DNA from: Bradysia coprophila
Lineage: Eukaryota; Arthropoda; Insecta; Diptera; Sciaridae
Assembly: GCF_014529535.1 (NCBI RefSeq)
Contig: NW_023503555.1
Coordinates: forward strand, 4,836,001-4,900,000
DNA: 64,000 nucleotides
Direction of reading: 5' to 3'
Positions 11,546 to 23,891 of the stretch are shown here, piece by piece. The notes beneath the pieces are model-generated. The model did not search any database. It was not told the origin of the DNA and saw nothing but the letters and a program-made list of their open reading frames with translations. Both the position numbers and the translations under genes were made by a program. The first letter of the stretch is position 1; each line of letters begins with the position of its first letter.

Positions 11546-14324
11546 ATACAAGAATACTTTCGGATCGTATTAATAACATCACTTTCATTTAAAAAACATC
11601 TTTTCATGGGCGTTAGGGGAACTACAAGTAAAATAGTACAGCCAGAGAGTCTTTCAGACTACAAAAATTAAACTTTAGGGTCATTGATGGATCAGATTCC
11701 ATTCTCTTATTAAATACAATTACAACAAAAATGAACTTTTAGCATCAGGTAGTGTGCACCGTTCGCTCATGAACGTATTGAAGAGCGAAGACCAGTTAAA
11801 TTTAATTTGACTCGAGACAGCAGTCAAAAATTAACGAACGAAAATAGAATCTAGACCTAGGCTCAGTTTCAACTTGTATGCGATTTCTCTGATTTTGAAG
11901 TGTGACCCCGAGACCAGTTAAATTCAACTGATCAAAAAGTGCTCTCCAACACTTATAGAGGTTATACGGCATTGAATTATATCAATTAAATCGAAGAACC
12001 GCGTGCAATGCGAGTAGGTACAATGACTAATTATAACAGAAATGGAAAATTCACTCAAAAAAGAAGAGTAAACCCGAGACATAGAATAGAAAGCATTAAC
12101 AAAAATAGCAGACACAAGAACAGACTACCAACATTTTGATGATCTCATAATAACACGACATTGATTGTTGTTAGTTTCATGACTCATTTTTGTTATACAT
12201 AGAACAAATACTGTATGTGTGTGCGACTCATTACCGACCTCATAACTATTTTTCAATAAATTGTTTAAGAAAAAACACTAAATTTTCATGACATAAATTC
12301 GAAAAAAATATTTTTATCGTAAACAGTAGACCTATAAAATGTGTTGAAAAACTAAAGTAAAATTTTATAAATCAAAATATTTGTTCACAGCTCACAATTT
12401 GTTTATGAAAATTTAACATTTTTGAACTTATAATAAAGTTAAAATTTCGCTTCATTTGGTTTAATTGTGGAAATTAAAATGGAATATTTCATTAGCTCAG
12501 TTGTTTTTCGTTTACATTTTAATTAGTCTCTCGAACTCAACATAAAATTTGTGGAAAGCAAAAAGTGTAAATATCAATGTCAGTCTATATATCCTCCTCT
12601 CTCATTGATATAAATCAACAACACTGGCCTCTACAAATCGCCTCCAAACGTCTCTGTTCTTACAGCTTAAAAGTTTTTAAAATTACAAAAGAAAATTGAA
12701 AAAAATAATAATTTTTGTTTGGTAGAAAGTAAAAAAATTTTAGCTGAAAATTCTCTGCCTAGACCTACAATTGTAGTGAAAATCTATTTACGTAAAACAT
12801 TTGGGATACCTTTTCTGTTCGCCACGATTTTTTATTTTTCCACGTTTTCGTTGGTGCACCAAGACGTGCATGTATCGATTTCTTAGCATTGTCGCCCACT
12901 GATGATGGTAGTTTGTCGGTTTCTAAGAATGTGCAAAATGATTGCTTGTGTTAGACGAGATTTTGTTTGGATTCCGTTGGAAATTAGACGTCGGAATGAA
13001 GGTAGCACTTAATTGGATCTAATCGGAAGTGTCAGAGAAATTGAAATGGAGCACACGATTTTAACAATTTTAACAATTCAATGTCTTTATACCAGACCGG
13101 TCAGTGTAAACGTTCATGAGAAATTATTTTTAAATAAAACCGAAAGGAGCTAAGAACCTCGAATAGATATCTTGAACGCTAAATGTTGTTTTTGTTCAGG
13201 GTCCTTGTTTCTCTTAGTTCATAACGAACAATCGGAGAATATAAAATTGCAAAAGAATTTAACTCGGGACATTTACAGGGAAAAAAGAGAGAAGTGATTC
13301 GAAATGGGATACTGAGGTGAAGACATCTCTTGAAAATTCGGGGACATGTGAACCTGTAGAACGAAATAGCACTCAATCGACACAAAAAATGGCAAAACAG
13401 TGGCGTTGAGTATAGGGGGGCGATGGAAGCAATTGCTCCCACGGGACATCGTGGAATGAGAGGATAGTTTTAGGATTTAATTGCGGAGTAGCGACCAAAG
13501 CAGAATTCTAACATTGAGTTTGGTTAGGTGAAGTTCACAAAAATTATCTTGTCCCCATGTCGGCGCCACTGTTGCCAAAAGCTGAACTAGATTATTCAGC
13601 TATTGTTGTATTGTAGCACTAGTGTCGAATGCAATATTTTATTGATGCGTTACTGTCGAAGACTAGTCTATTTCATGAACGAATTACAATAAGATCAAGA
13701 GATTTACATGCAAGAGAGTCTAAAACATGTGTAGACCAACGGAGCAGTCACAGAAAAATGACATATTTGATTGATTTCTCGGACCTCGAGTGTCATACAT
13801 TCGAATGTTCGTAGGTCTTATCCTGAAACAAAACATCCTAAAGCAGTCAGAGAACCTCAATTTCCCACCGTACAGACACCGTAAAGACACTTAGAATTAA
13901 GGATTGTGTTCGAGAGTCTTTGTGCTCGTAAGGCCATGCTACCCTTCAAGAGGTCAACTTATTTCCTCATCATTTCAGCATCATCGTCGGTGATAATAGG
14001 GTTTGATTGTTTCGGGCCAAGGCCTAATGAGAGAGACAGATATGAACGACGGCTCTCAGTCAACTATTATCTTTAAAAGACATATTTGTACGTAGGGAGG
14101 ATAAGTTGTCCTATTCTTCATGTTCACAAAACTGTCGTCTCAAAAACGATAATTTACTGAATGAAAGAACACTGAACATCTGTTCATCCTACCGCAAGAT
14201 TATAGAAAAGTATCAACTTTTGTTGACAGAAATGTACCCAATCCAGAGAACAATTTTAGTGAACAATGTACTACACGCGTACCAATCACCATGGAGTCCA
14301 CGACAGAAAACACATTCCTACCAT
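11546..14324. other. Intergenic, no gene seen
   Basis: No supported gene. Around 13100-13900 the base composition is less extreme, but open frames there are short and lack recognisable domains. Any 3' UTR or extra downstream exon of the RS-rich gene would lie in the 3' part. Confidence 0.5.
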
Positions 14325-16359
14325 CTAAACCATACCTTCGTCGATCGGATCGTCGACAGTGGACTCTGCAGGTCGTTTTAACACAATCAGCTTCTTGTCT
14401 CCGGCCTTCTCCTTGATCGGTGAGACTCTGCTGCTTAAGATCGGCTTTGACGATGACGTTGACTTGACGGCTTCTGTGAAATGAATTCAGTTGAATACAC
14501 GGCCTTTCGACTTAAATCACTTCGAGTTGTTCACTTACCAGACTTCATTTCGCTGGGGAGTACTTGAAACGTTGACTTGAACATCGATTTCTCATCTTTT
14601 TTCTTTTCTTCCACCACTTTCGTTACCGCCGAGGCTGTCGACGACACATATCTGGATTTGTAACTACTTCGACTACTGTCACCGTATCGGCTGTCCTCGT
14701 TACGACTACTGCCATATTTTTTGCTCCGATCGTCTTTCCGACTGCTGTAGTTGGAGCCTCGTTTGTACCTATCCTCTCTATGACTAGATGACGAATTCCT
14801 ATCCGCTTTCACTTCGTTCAATTCACCTAACGTCGAAGCGGTTGCATTTCCTAACTTCGAAAACGAGACCGTTGCCGCTGTATTCGATCGGGCATTTTTG
14901 CTGGAATTCGATTTGAATCGTCCCTCGTTCTCCGATTCACTTTCTTCGGATGCAAACAAGTCAATTCCATCGTCTTCCTCGTCGCTCGATTTATCGTCGT
15001 CACTCGATGCTGACATTTCATTTTCGACACTTTCAGTTGACTTTTCACTAGTTGGTTCTGGTTTATCTGTTGTTGTGTCGGTAGTCTTCTCGGTCTTATT
15101 CTTTTCCACCGTTGGGGAGGGCTTTTTGTCTACCCCACTTTGCGGAACAGCATTTTGTGTCTTCTCCACCTTCTTCTTATTTGTCGGACTCTGTGGCGGA
15201 GTCAATTTCCGTTTGCTACGGTTCGAACCTCGGTTGCTGTTATTTTTCCGATTGTACAGTGGAGAACGACGCTTGATCAAGCGTTCGTTCCGACTCGGAC
15301 GACTCGCCACGTTTTTATTCGGCGACCTCGATCTGGATCGTTTGGAATTAATTGGCGACTTGGAACGCTTGATTGGTTGATGGCCATTGTTACGAGGTGA
15401 CAATGACCGTCTGGCTAACTGTTTCCGATTGTATGACCGACTTTGCGATGGTGAGTAGCGTCGGTGACCTTTCTGACTATGCGAGTACCTTCCTGCAGGT
15501 GATCGATTTCGCGAGTATGGTGACGGCGGATGACGATCCGTTGCGGTTCTGTGCGGTGATCCGGACAGACTTTTTCGCAACGGCGATTTTCGAACTTTCA
15601 GCTGTGGAGGTGACCTCGATTTTCTCGATAGTTGAGGTGGAGATTTAGAGTTAGGCAACGGCGATCGTCGATAAATTTGTGGCGATTTCTCCCTGTGGAT
15701 CGGTGACCTACTTCCGCTTCTGTTTTCATAGTGAGGTCTTGTGTTGACATGTTTGTATGGTGGTGGCGACACTGACCATCTGGCGGGCGTATAACGACTG
15801 GGCGGTGTGATTGGCGATCGAGAGCGATCGCGTTCCGGTGATGCTGCGTGTCCCTTTCTTCGGTTCAGTATATCGTTGTTTTGTGATACGAATGCAGCAC
15901 TTCGAGGTGATAGTTGAACATTTGGTAGCATGGTTCGAGATGATGGCACTGCAACGCTGTGAAAGAGTAAATCGGAATTAAATTTGCTGCTAAAATGCTG
16001 GCAAATAGTCAAAGATAGTCTTCTTAATGTCCCTACGGAATTGATTTGCGAACAATAAATCAAACTCACCCATAAGGACCACCATATTCCGTGTCTGTCC
16101 ATGGCGCTATAGCGTCTCGTCGTTGTGGTAAATACGGTTCGTTTACCGATGAATTGTCATTGGGAATCACTAGCGTTTGAATACGAGAACCAGTCGTTGG
16201 ATGATTAGCAGGCGCAAAATACGGTACAGTAGCCGATGGTACTGCTATGGATTCTACAACTTTGATTGCGTTGCCAACTTTCTCTTTATTTTGTGATTTC
16301 TTTGATTGTAGCGATTTAAGCGCTGCCATGCGAAGGAATTCCAAATCGTCTTCTTCCAT
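14325..16359 (-). CDS. RS-rich nuclear protein, unidentified
   Basis: Three exons on the minus strand: 16070-16359, 14539-15956 and 14325-14473, with consensus splice sites (GTGAGT/CAG and GTAAGT/CAG) and matching phases (2, then 1). The product is 618 aa. It starts MEEDDLEFLRMAALKSLQSK, a short conserved-looking acidic/Leu motif. Residues about 110-290 are an Arg/Ser/Pro-rich region with many SRSP, RSPL and SPPQ dipeptide patches. An acidic Ser/Asp/Glu stretch contains DDGIDLFASEESE, then comes a Ser/Arg/Tyr-rich segment and a basic tail with KKLIVLKR. The composition points to a nuclear speckle, splicing or mRNP role; no RRM, zinc finger or catalytic domain is visible, so the family is left open. 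GAAGGTATGG at the end of exon 3 could also be a donor, which would replace the last two codons with a further exon. Confidence 0.75.
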
Positions 16360-17245
16360 GGTTACAACGTTCGTAGTTTTTCGAATTAGCCGGATGTTCC
16401 TCCCTTTTAAATTTACAAAATTTTCCTATGTACGCTTGTCAATGGGTAGCCATGTTGTTGGACTTTTAATTACGACTTTTTATTATCACGTTCAATTCAC
16501 TCGAAAAATCAGTTTTCCATTAACAAATATTTTGATTTTGGACGCCAGCCACTCAATTCACTTGATTGTTTGAGGTAAATTACAAAAATCCTTAACTAAT
16601 TGCGGTAACAGCGAAGTTTTTAATAATAAAATCTAATCACAGCGAAACGTTTTCAACTGTTCCGAATGCGCCAACGAGTGAAATGCTGGTTTTGACAGTT
16701 CACTGACAGTTATCGATCTTGACAGTTCTCTTTGTGGACTGTGTTTGCCGTGTTCGCTTTTGTGGAACTTGATTATACACTGGTTAGATACACTGTTTAC
16801 CTTTCACCATTGCTAGGTTTTCGTAATTCAATCAGTTTTGTAAGCACGACTAGTCAAATAGTCAACTAGTCGCTCCGCTCTGGCCCACTTGTTTGAATTG
16901 TCTATTATTCTGTTTCATCGTCTTATTGTTAACATTAATCAGAAGTAAGTGATTAGAATGTAGAAGGATTAGAGGACTCTTTCACTTTGGTACAAAATAA
17001 AAAAGTACGATAGCTGTCTATATGATGTTCTTCTCTTACGCTTAAGTACGAAAAGGAAGTTCCTCGATACTTACTACATTCACAAAACTCCAATTATGAA
17101 TAAAATATCACGATTCGTGGGAATTAGGACCCTCGTTTCGCTGCAAACCTCCTTAAAGGTATCTGTTTGATTGTTTTTAATGTTTAATGTTCCTTACATT
17201 TGAATAACGATTCAGAAATTAGTTTTTCATAAAATTTTGTAATTG
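16360..17245. other. Upstream region of the RS-rich gene
   Basis: Presumed promoter and 5' UTR of the minus-strand gene, with no recognisable TATA box at a useful distance. No gene on the plus strand is supported. Confidence 0.45.
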
Positions 17246-17993
17246 ACTATCACCGTGACAGTTGACTATCACCGTGACAGTTCACTATCACCGTGACAGT
17301 TCACTATCACCGTGATAATTGACTATCACCGTGATAATTGACTACCACCGTGATAATTGACTATCACCGTGATAGTTGACTATCACCGTGATAGTTGACT
17401 ATCACCGTGATAGTTGACTATCACCGTGATAGTTGACTATCACCGTGATAGTTGACTATCACCGTGATAGTTGACTATCACCGTGATAGTTGACTATCAC
17501 CGTGATAGTTGACTATCACCGTGATAGTTGACTATCACCGTGATAGTTGACTATCACCGTGATAGTTGACTATCACCGTGATAGTTGACTATCACCGTGA
17601 TAGTTGACTATCACCGTGATAGTTGACTATCACCGTGATAGTTGACTATCACCGTGATAGTTGACTATCACCGTGATAGTTGACTATCACCGTGATAGTT
17701 TTTTTTTTTTTTTGATAGTTGACTATCACCGTGATAGTTGACTATCACCGTGATAGTTGACTATCACCGTGATAGTTGACTATCACCGTGATAGTTGACT
17801 ATCACCGTGATAGTTAACTATCACCGTGATAGTTAACTATCACCGTGATAGTTGACTATCACCGTGATAGTTGACTATCACCGTGATAGTTGACTATCAC
17901 CGTGATAGTTGACTATCACCGTGATAGTTGACTATCACCGTGATAGCAGCTGACTATCACGCGTCGTGATGGCTGACTATCACCGTGATAGCT
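17246..17993. repeat. 19-bp palindromic minisatellite (~38 copies)
   Basis: The unit is TTGACTATCACCGTGATAG, repeated head to tail. Each unit contains ACTATCAC-C-GTGATAGT, a perfect 8-bp-arm hairpin with a one-base loop. The first four copies read GTGACAG and the next few GTGATAAT, while the core is homogeneous. A T-run at 17700-17714 interrupts the array, and the last units (17940-17990) are degenerate. It abuts the target duplication of the next MITE. There are no unique spacers, so it is not a CRISPR array. Confidence 0.95.
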
Positions 17994-18002
17994 GGATATT
18001 AC

Positions 18003-18276
18003 GAGGGGTAGTCACTGATTTACTATCGCAGTAAATCACAGTAAATCACGGTAAATCACGGTAAATCACAGTAAATCAAGTAAATCAAAAATGCATTTTC
18101 TAATAAGTTTGAATCCATTTGGTTCAATTTGTGTTAATTCATGAAAATTATCCTATATGTTTACGGCCACGATACTTCGAAATGTAGTCCAGTGACAATT
18201 AAAAAAATTTTAATTTTTTTTTTGTGATTTACTGTGATTTACTTGATTTACTGATTTACTAGTGATTACCCCCTTG
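18003..18276. mobile_element. MITE with 9-bp target duplication (Mutator-like)
   Basis: GGATATTAC occurs at 17994-18002 and again at 18277-18285, exactly flanking a 274-bp insert. The ends carry related inverted sequence (GGGGTAGTCACT on the left; AGTGATTACCCCC on the right). The subterminal regions hold tandem GTAAATCAC repeats, inverted between the two sides. A 9-bp duplication is the mark of Mutator-like elements. No coding capacity. Confidence 0.8.
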
Positions 18277-18285
18277 GGATATTAC

Positions 18286-19317
18286 TAACCGACAAAATCA
18301 AATTTCATTAAAGTAATCTTTTTCCATTGATTGAATTTCCAACAGTGTAAAATACTGTTTTTCTGGAATAACTTCCAGATCCTTAATCCCACATAGCCCA
18401 TCTGCGAACTTAACCTCAGGAATTGAATTCTGCATCGACTAAGAAAATAAAATTAGTAATTGGTTGATAATTACTCAAGTTATCGTGTTTATAAGCAAAA
18501 TATTGGGACAAACAATTCCATTTTTCATAAAATTTCATACAACCTTTATGACAAACATTTTAGGGTATTTTCCGGCATAAAACCCTTACTTACAGTCAAG
18601 GGAATTAATTCTTGAATTCTTGCTATGACGGAGAAACGTTGTTTAGGTGAAATCAAGAGAAATAGGGACTTAAAGAAAGAACAGGCCGGAATTGCCACAC
18701 GTCTAAGTGTCAAAATTATTTTAGACTTTGACACTTCTCGTATCTGCTTTGTTCAAATCACATTCCTCTTTCAAAACCCGTCATAACAGTTTTCTTATAT
18801 CTGAAAATAATATTTGAAAACTACACTTTACTATTTTGATCAAGGTGTAAGGAACATACCTTAGGTCGGCAACATTAAACATAACTTCATTTAAAGCTGA
18901 ATTCACAGTCATCGATTTTGTCTCCGTAAACAAGACATTGCAAACAATGCAGAACATGTTAGACTATTGTTAGCACTTTCACTTACACGGAACAGAGAAA
19001 ACGAAGACAAAACGGATGGGCGTCGATTCTCGTAACATTTGTAACACTAAGAATTCATAATTTGTCAGTTGCATGTTCAAAATCCCATAAGAACTGTCAA
19101 GAATCGGCGCACTGTGAATTCAACTTTATATTTGTGAATTTCAGGGAATTTTATGTCCCACAAAATGGTAACCATTTTTTACAGTGTGAAACAGTCAATG
19201 TTGAACGCTCAAGTCAACCTTTCATTCTGCAAATATAAGAAGAAGAAAACAATCGCAACTAAACGAAAAACTTCGTATCATTCTCATCAAGTAAATTCAA
19301 GAATTAAAGGCAACATC
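18286..19317. other. Intergenic and probable 5' UTR of POMP
   Basis: No coding region is supported. The 3' part (about 19050-19317) probably contains the POMP transcription start and untranslated leader; no TATA box stands out. Confidence 0.5.
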
Positions 19318-20918
19318 ATGGTAAGTAGTGACTAAAATTGCTTTGTGACTTTAATTGCCGATATATGGAACTTGCAAGTCACAAAGAACTGTATCGGAGA
19401 TGAAATTAGATGAATGTTTGGGTTTTATAACCTCTCAATACTTTCACACCCGTAGAACAGTCGGTGCATTTTGTTGTTAGATGAGGTACCGCAACGGGTT
19501 TCTAATTTCTCCGTTTTCCGAATTGCTTAAAATTTGGAACCTGATCGGATCCCTTCTATGTCTCTTTTAATTACGAAAGAGTGTTTTTCAAATTTAGTGG
19601 ACACAAAACTATCGTCACAGTTAGACTGAAATGGAAATCCCAAATTCTTGTCTTCCGTTTTAGCAAGTCATTTGGAAAGGTTCTCTTACGAATTGTGGAA
19701 TTGCATCAGATTTAAATTTCGTAGTTTTTACGAATTGTGGTTTCACTCTCCACCCACAGGCGCTTCAAACGCATCTACTATCTTTTCACTCCTGGAACAA
19801 TTGCTACTTCATAATTGCCTGACATCCGATTTTTCTTACAGAATTCTGCACCGGAAAAATCTTACCAAATTGGCCAAGGTCCAATGGGCGCGGGTGTTGT
19901 AGCCCAGCTGTCGAGCGTCCATCCGCTGAAGTCGGCTGAAGAAAATGTAAGTAAAATTTATGCTTTGGAAAACGATGGAAAAGGAACTGCAACGACTCGA
20001 ACTAGCAGAACAAAGTACAAGTGTCTGGTACCTGCAAATCAGTTGAAAATACCCCAAGTTTCCACTTAAATCTTGACTTGACTTGACTTGACTTGAATTT
20101 TACGTGATCGTAATCGATGTGATGTCCTGGGTATCCTGGCTTCTTGGATAACAATTTCCTAATTTGTTTTTTAAGCGTTCCACGAACTTCCCACTTCAGA
20201 AGCTATTTCTTCAACATTCTTGCCTTCTTTTCGAGTTGACATCAACCGATCCATTTAAATGGTTGGGTCAACTTTTAATACGTAAAACGTAAGAAACGTT
20301 AGAAAATACGGTTTTCACTTCTCGTTTAAAAAATACAGAAAGGCATTAGCAAACTTTCCGATGGAGGCGTTCTCGGTTCATTTTTGTTTTTAGAAAGAAT
20401 TGGGTTCGCTTTTGATGTGAACCGGGAGCAATTGAATTTTATATTGCAAAGTTCCAGCACAATAACAGTCGAGCTTAACAAGGACTTGGAAGGGCTTGAG
20501 TGTAGTAACGAAAATATTAACCTTCTGGGATCTGAAACTGACGATATAGGGATTACCTTGATCACCAATCCAAATTTATATTTTTTTATTTTTAGTACGA
20601 GCAAAGTGTCTTCGAGCGCGATATGCAAATGCTACGCAAATTTGAAGGTCTTCATGCCCCGTTAAAATTGGCAATGGAACGTCATGCATTCAAGACTGTT
20701 GGTCGCTTAGCCTGTTTGCCATCCAGGTAAGAATTTTTCTTTTGCCGTACCATTCACACTGAACCAAATTGATAAATTTCGACAGCAATGCGCATTTGGA
20801 CGTTCTAAGCGGTCGCGATGAAATGATCGACTTTACAGATTTTCTTGGTGGAGCCGAGTATTCGGAGAAGCTCACCAATCCGCATGCTGTTGTTGCGAAA
20901 AGTTTGAACATTTTGTAG
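19318..20918 (+). CDS. Pomp: Proteasome maturation protein (POMP/UMP1)
   Basis: POMP is the dedicated assembly chaperone of the 20S proteasome. It binds half-proteasome intermediates and is degraded as the first substrate of the finished particle. Proposed exons are 19318-19320 (ATG only, then GTAAGT), 19842-19946, 20596-20726 and 20786-20918, all with consensus splice sites and matching phases, giving 123 aa. The C-terminal half carries the family signature: HAPLKLAMERHAF, GRLACLPSSN, LDVLSGRDEMIDFTDFLG and a hydrophobic end, aligning along the length of vertebrate POMP (about 140 aa). The N-terminal NSAPEKSYQIGQGPMGAG is in the second coding exon. The ATG-only exon is inferred because exon 2 begins in phase 0 and the nearest upstream ATG followed directly by a strong donor is at 19318. 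AATAAA lies at 20984-20989. Confidence 0.88.
20072..20096. repeat. (CTTGA)5 microsatellite
   Basis: Five perfect head-to-tail copies of CTTGA inside the second POMP intron. Confidence 0.95.
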
Positions 20919-20989
20919 GATAAGGAACCTTTTTTGTATTTTTCGGTTAGCTGTGAATGAGGCGACTTTGTTTTGATAACGGAAATAAA

Positions 20990-22012
20990 TCGAGAGAGAA
21001 ATTCAATCGCAAAACCAATTGGAGTTTTATTTCAATCATCAAAATTGGAAGAAGAAGAGGAAATTTCGCAGAAGAGAAAAGTTTTTTTTTCTATCAAATT
21101 AAACTATCTTGCAGCAGATGTGAACGTGCTGCCCGAAAGTGGAGGAAATCCTTACCCGAATCGAACTCGAAACACTATCTCCAAAATTGGGTGATTCTAT
21201 CAACATCAAGAAAATTTTTTCTCTTTCATTCCTTCACTTTTTTCATTCCTTCATTCTCTTTCATTCTTATTAAACTAAATGAAAAGCTAGCTAACGTGTA
21301 GCGTGGCTCACGCATGTTTCGTTTCATTTAACCAATTGTGGAGAATATAAATAGAAAGAGAAAGAAAAAATTGTAACGTGGCTCACAATAGGATCACCCA
21401 CTTATGGACCTACTTTCACTAATTACGTACTTACTTCAGAAGGTGACAGCAACGTTATTCATATTCTCTCTGCGTGCACGAGATATGCCCCCAATTCGTT
21501 CTAATTATGATATCCGAAAATTTCATTTTGTCAATGGGTGAGTTCGTCGTATGGTGATTCGGTTCAGCAGAAAGTGTCATAAACCCAGGGACTATTTTTG
21601 GGAAAAAAAATTCCCCTATTTTCCGGAATTTTCACACATTTTTCCAGATTTATTCTAAACTTCGCTAATTTTCCAGAAACAAAATGGGAAAATTTGGAAA
21701 AATTCGGGAAAATGTTTTGCCAAAAATAGCCCCTGCATCAAGCCATCCTCACTTTTATCAAAATCGGCAACAGGTCAGGTTTGACCTGGCCTGAACCTGC
21801 AACGGGAGAGCCTGAACTGAATCAGATCAGGTTCAGGTTGAATCTGAATTTTTTGTTGCCCATTTTAAGATTGTGCCGACCTGAACCTGAAATTAAAAAA
21901 ACGGATTCAAATCGGGTAAGTGACCTGAAATCTTATATTCGCAAGTAAATCGACAACGTGACTCAATCAAAAAAACATTTTTTTCATTCGAAAATTTGAC
22001 AATTTTCTTTTT
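20990..22012. other. Intergenic with simple repeats
   Basis: No gene. Around 21600-21725 lies a cluster of TTTTCC/GGAAAA motifs on both strands. Around 21775-21915 a degenerate GGTTCAGGT/ACCTGAACC motif recurs in both orientations. Confidence 0.55.
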
Positions 22013-23675
22013 TCAAAACGAGCGACGAAAATCGAAACGGTTCACTTCAGACTCACAATTCATTGTATATCGATCAACTGCCACCGTCAACCACTTGCAA
22101 TCAATTTCATTTAACAGACCGAAATTTGCGCGAATTCTTTTGACGAGTTCATCGGTTAAAGTAACTTCGTCCAAGTGTCCCATTGACACGAATTTTAAAT
22201 TGTGCTTGTGATCCTGTAAATAATCCAAATCCACTACGATTAGCTTCGGTACTGCTATTGTCAGAGACTCCAGTTTCGGGAATCCACTCAGTATCGATCG
22301 GATTTTCAACGAAACAATTCGTACTTGTCGCATGTAGTCATCATAAGTTACTTCCATTTTCAATTTCTTAAGATTCGGATAGGAAGCCATTAATTTAGGT
22401 AGCCACGGTTCATGGTACAGGCCTTCAAATACAACTTTCAATTCTCGTAAGTTTGAATTGAAGTAGTCGCCTTTCCCGTCAGGTTCTCCATAGATTGGAA
22501 TTTCTAAAACATCAATGAAATTGAAATGACTCCTGAACGCATCCGTTTCCATGGTACGACTGTCAAACCAATTCAAACTTGCAAGCTTCAGATGTTTTAA
22601 ATGCGGTACAGATTTCGAAAATGCATGGATAAGGCTAACCGGATATTGCATATATTGATCCAAACTTAGCTTTACAAATGAAATGTTATTCCATGAAGCG
22701 AGAGCCTCAAGTATGTCCAAATTAAGGTAGTTAGAACCGCACAGTAGTGAGAAATCCATTAACTTCTTTAAATTCTTCAGCTTCACAAAAGACTCCAGTA
22801 AACCATACGAAAGCCTTATTGTTAGTTTCTGCAGCGTCAGGAGATTCGCTACAGCATAACTTGTTCATTAACATCTGATATGCCAAACACATTTAGAGAT
22901 TTCAGTTTTGTTTGCTTCGATAAAATAGTTGCAAGCTGTCCTCGGGTCACTGCGTAGCCCACTTCTAAGGAATCTAATTGCAGCTTGTCGAAAATATCCA
23001 TGTCAACGCCCTTGTCTCCACTGTTCTCTAATTTCAATTTTTTGATGTTGAGTTGCCGACTGAGAATGCTGTTCAAAGTAGGCCACCAAAAATGACTTAC
23101 TCGCAGTTCCGTAAGCACTCCGGCTGACAGGCGATTAATAACTACAGCACACTGGTCGGCTGAGACAATCGACATAGATTTGAGCTTCTCTAAATTTAGG
23201 TCATCGTTGAAATGTTGGCTATGTGTTGAATTGTCCTCAGTCCCATTCAGTACTCGAACATAAATTAATTCCAAATGTTCAACGTTTGGTGTCGAAGATA
23301 AAATACGCAACAAAGTAGGTTCGTCCATGTAGAGCTGTTCACACTTGAAAAGTTTGATGGTCGGAGAAAACTTTTCAATGATCTGCCTCAGCTCTCCAAA
23401 TCCAAAGCTTCCATCTAAATAGTCCGTTCTAAGGCCACTGAGTTGTAATTTGGATATTTTTTTACTGATGCTTGCAAGCTTTGCATACACGGGGAATCCA
23501 TCGGATCATTACTAATGTAGCGTTTAAAAGACAATTGGTTAATCCGTAAACAAATTGTTGAATCATTTACATCACACGCAATGGCATAAAACAGCTTGCT
23601 CACCAGCGAAACTTCATTGTAAGTCGGCAGAAAGCTGAAGATTTTCATCAGCATTTCGACTGGTTGGATGTTCAT
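22013..23675 (-). pseudogene. F-box / leucine-rich-repeat gene with two frameshifts
   Basis: Starts at ATG 23675 with an F-box helix (MNIQPVEMLMKIFSFLP ... SLVSKLFYAIA), the Skp1-binding module of SCF ubiquitin ligases. It continues into leucine-rich repeats through three overlapping minus-strand frames (23415-23675, 22849-23490, 22013-22786), which are clearly one protein of about 550 aa. Passing from frame 1 to 2 needs one extra base near 23457-23494, where there is a C4 run and an A7 run (minus strand). Passing from frame 2 to 3 needs one extra base near 22850-22860, where no homopolymer explains it. No GT-AG intron of usable size bridges either break. Either a young pseudogene or an assembly error is possible; two independent breaks favour a pseudogene. 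Its upstream region shares a motif with the BTB genes. Confidence 0.8.
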
Positions 23676-23798
23676 ATTTTCACTTATTTCACTTTACTTT
23701 CTCACTTTTGGCTTTTTTGACTTGAGAAAATGAATAATGTTAATTAGCCGGAAAATCAATAGGATTTCATAAAAAACGTGTTAAACGTCAAGCCATTG

Positions 23799-23891
23799 GT
23801 GCGTCGATGGCTTCTGTCGTACCATCATACCATACGCATAAACTAATATTATATGAAACTCACTATACTTTGACAGAAGCCGATGACGCAC
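23799..23891. promoter_or_regulatory. Inverted pair of GATGACGCAC-type motifs upstream of the F-box gene
   Basis: CTTTGACAGAAGCCGATGAC followed by GCAC is at 23868-23891. A near reverse complement (GTGCGTCGATGGCTTCTGTC) lies at 23799-23818. They are 120-220 bp before the F-box start. The same block occurs upstream of the three BTB copies at 37976, 41294 and 50391. It contains TGACGCA, similar to a CRE/AP-1 half-site. Confidence 0.5.

Noticed and set aside
17246-17993. Possible CRISPR-like array
   Set aside because: Head-to-tail units without unique spacers in a eukaryotic context; it is a minisatellite.
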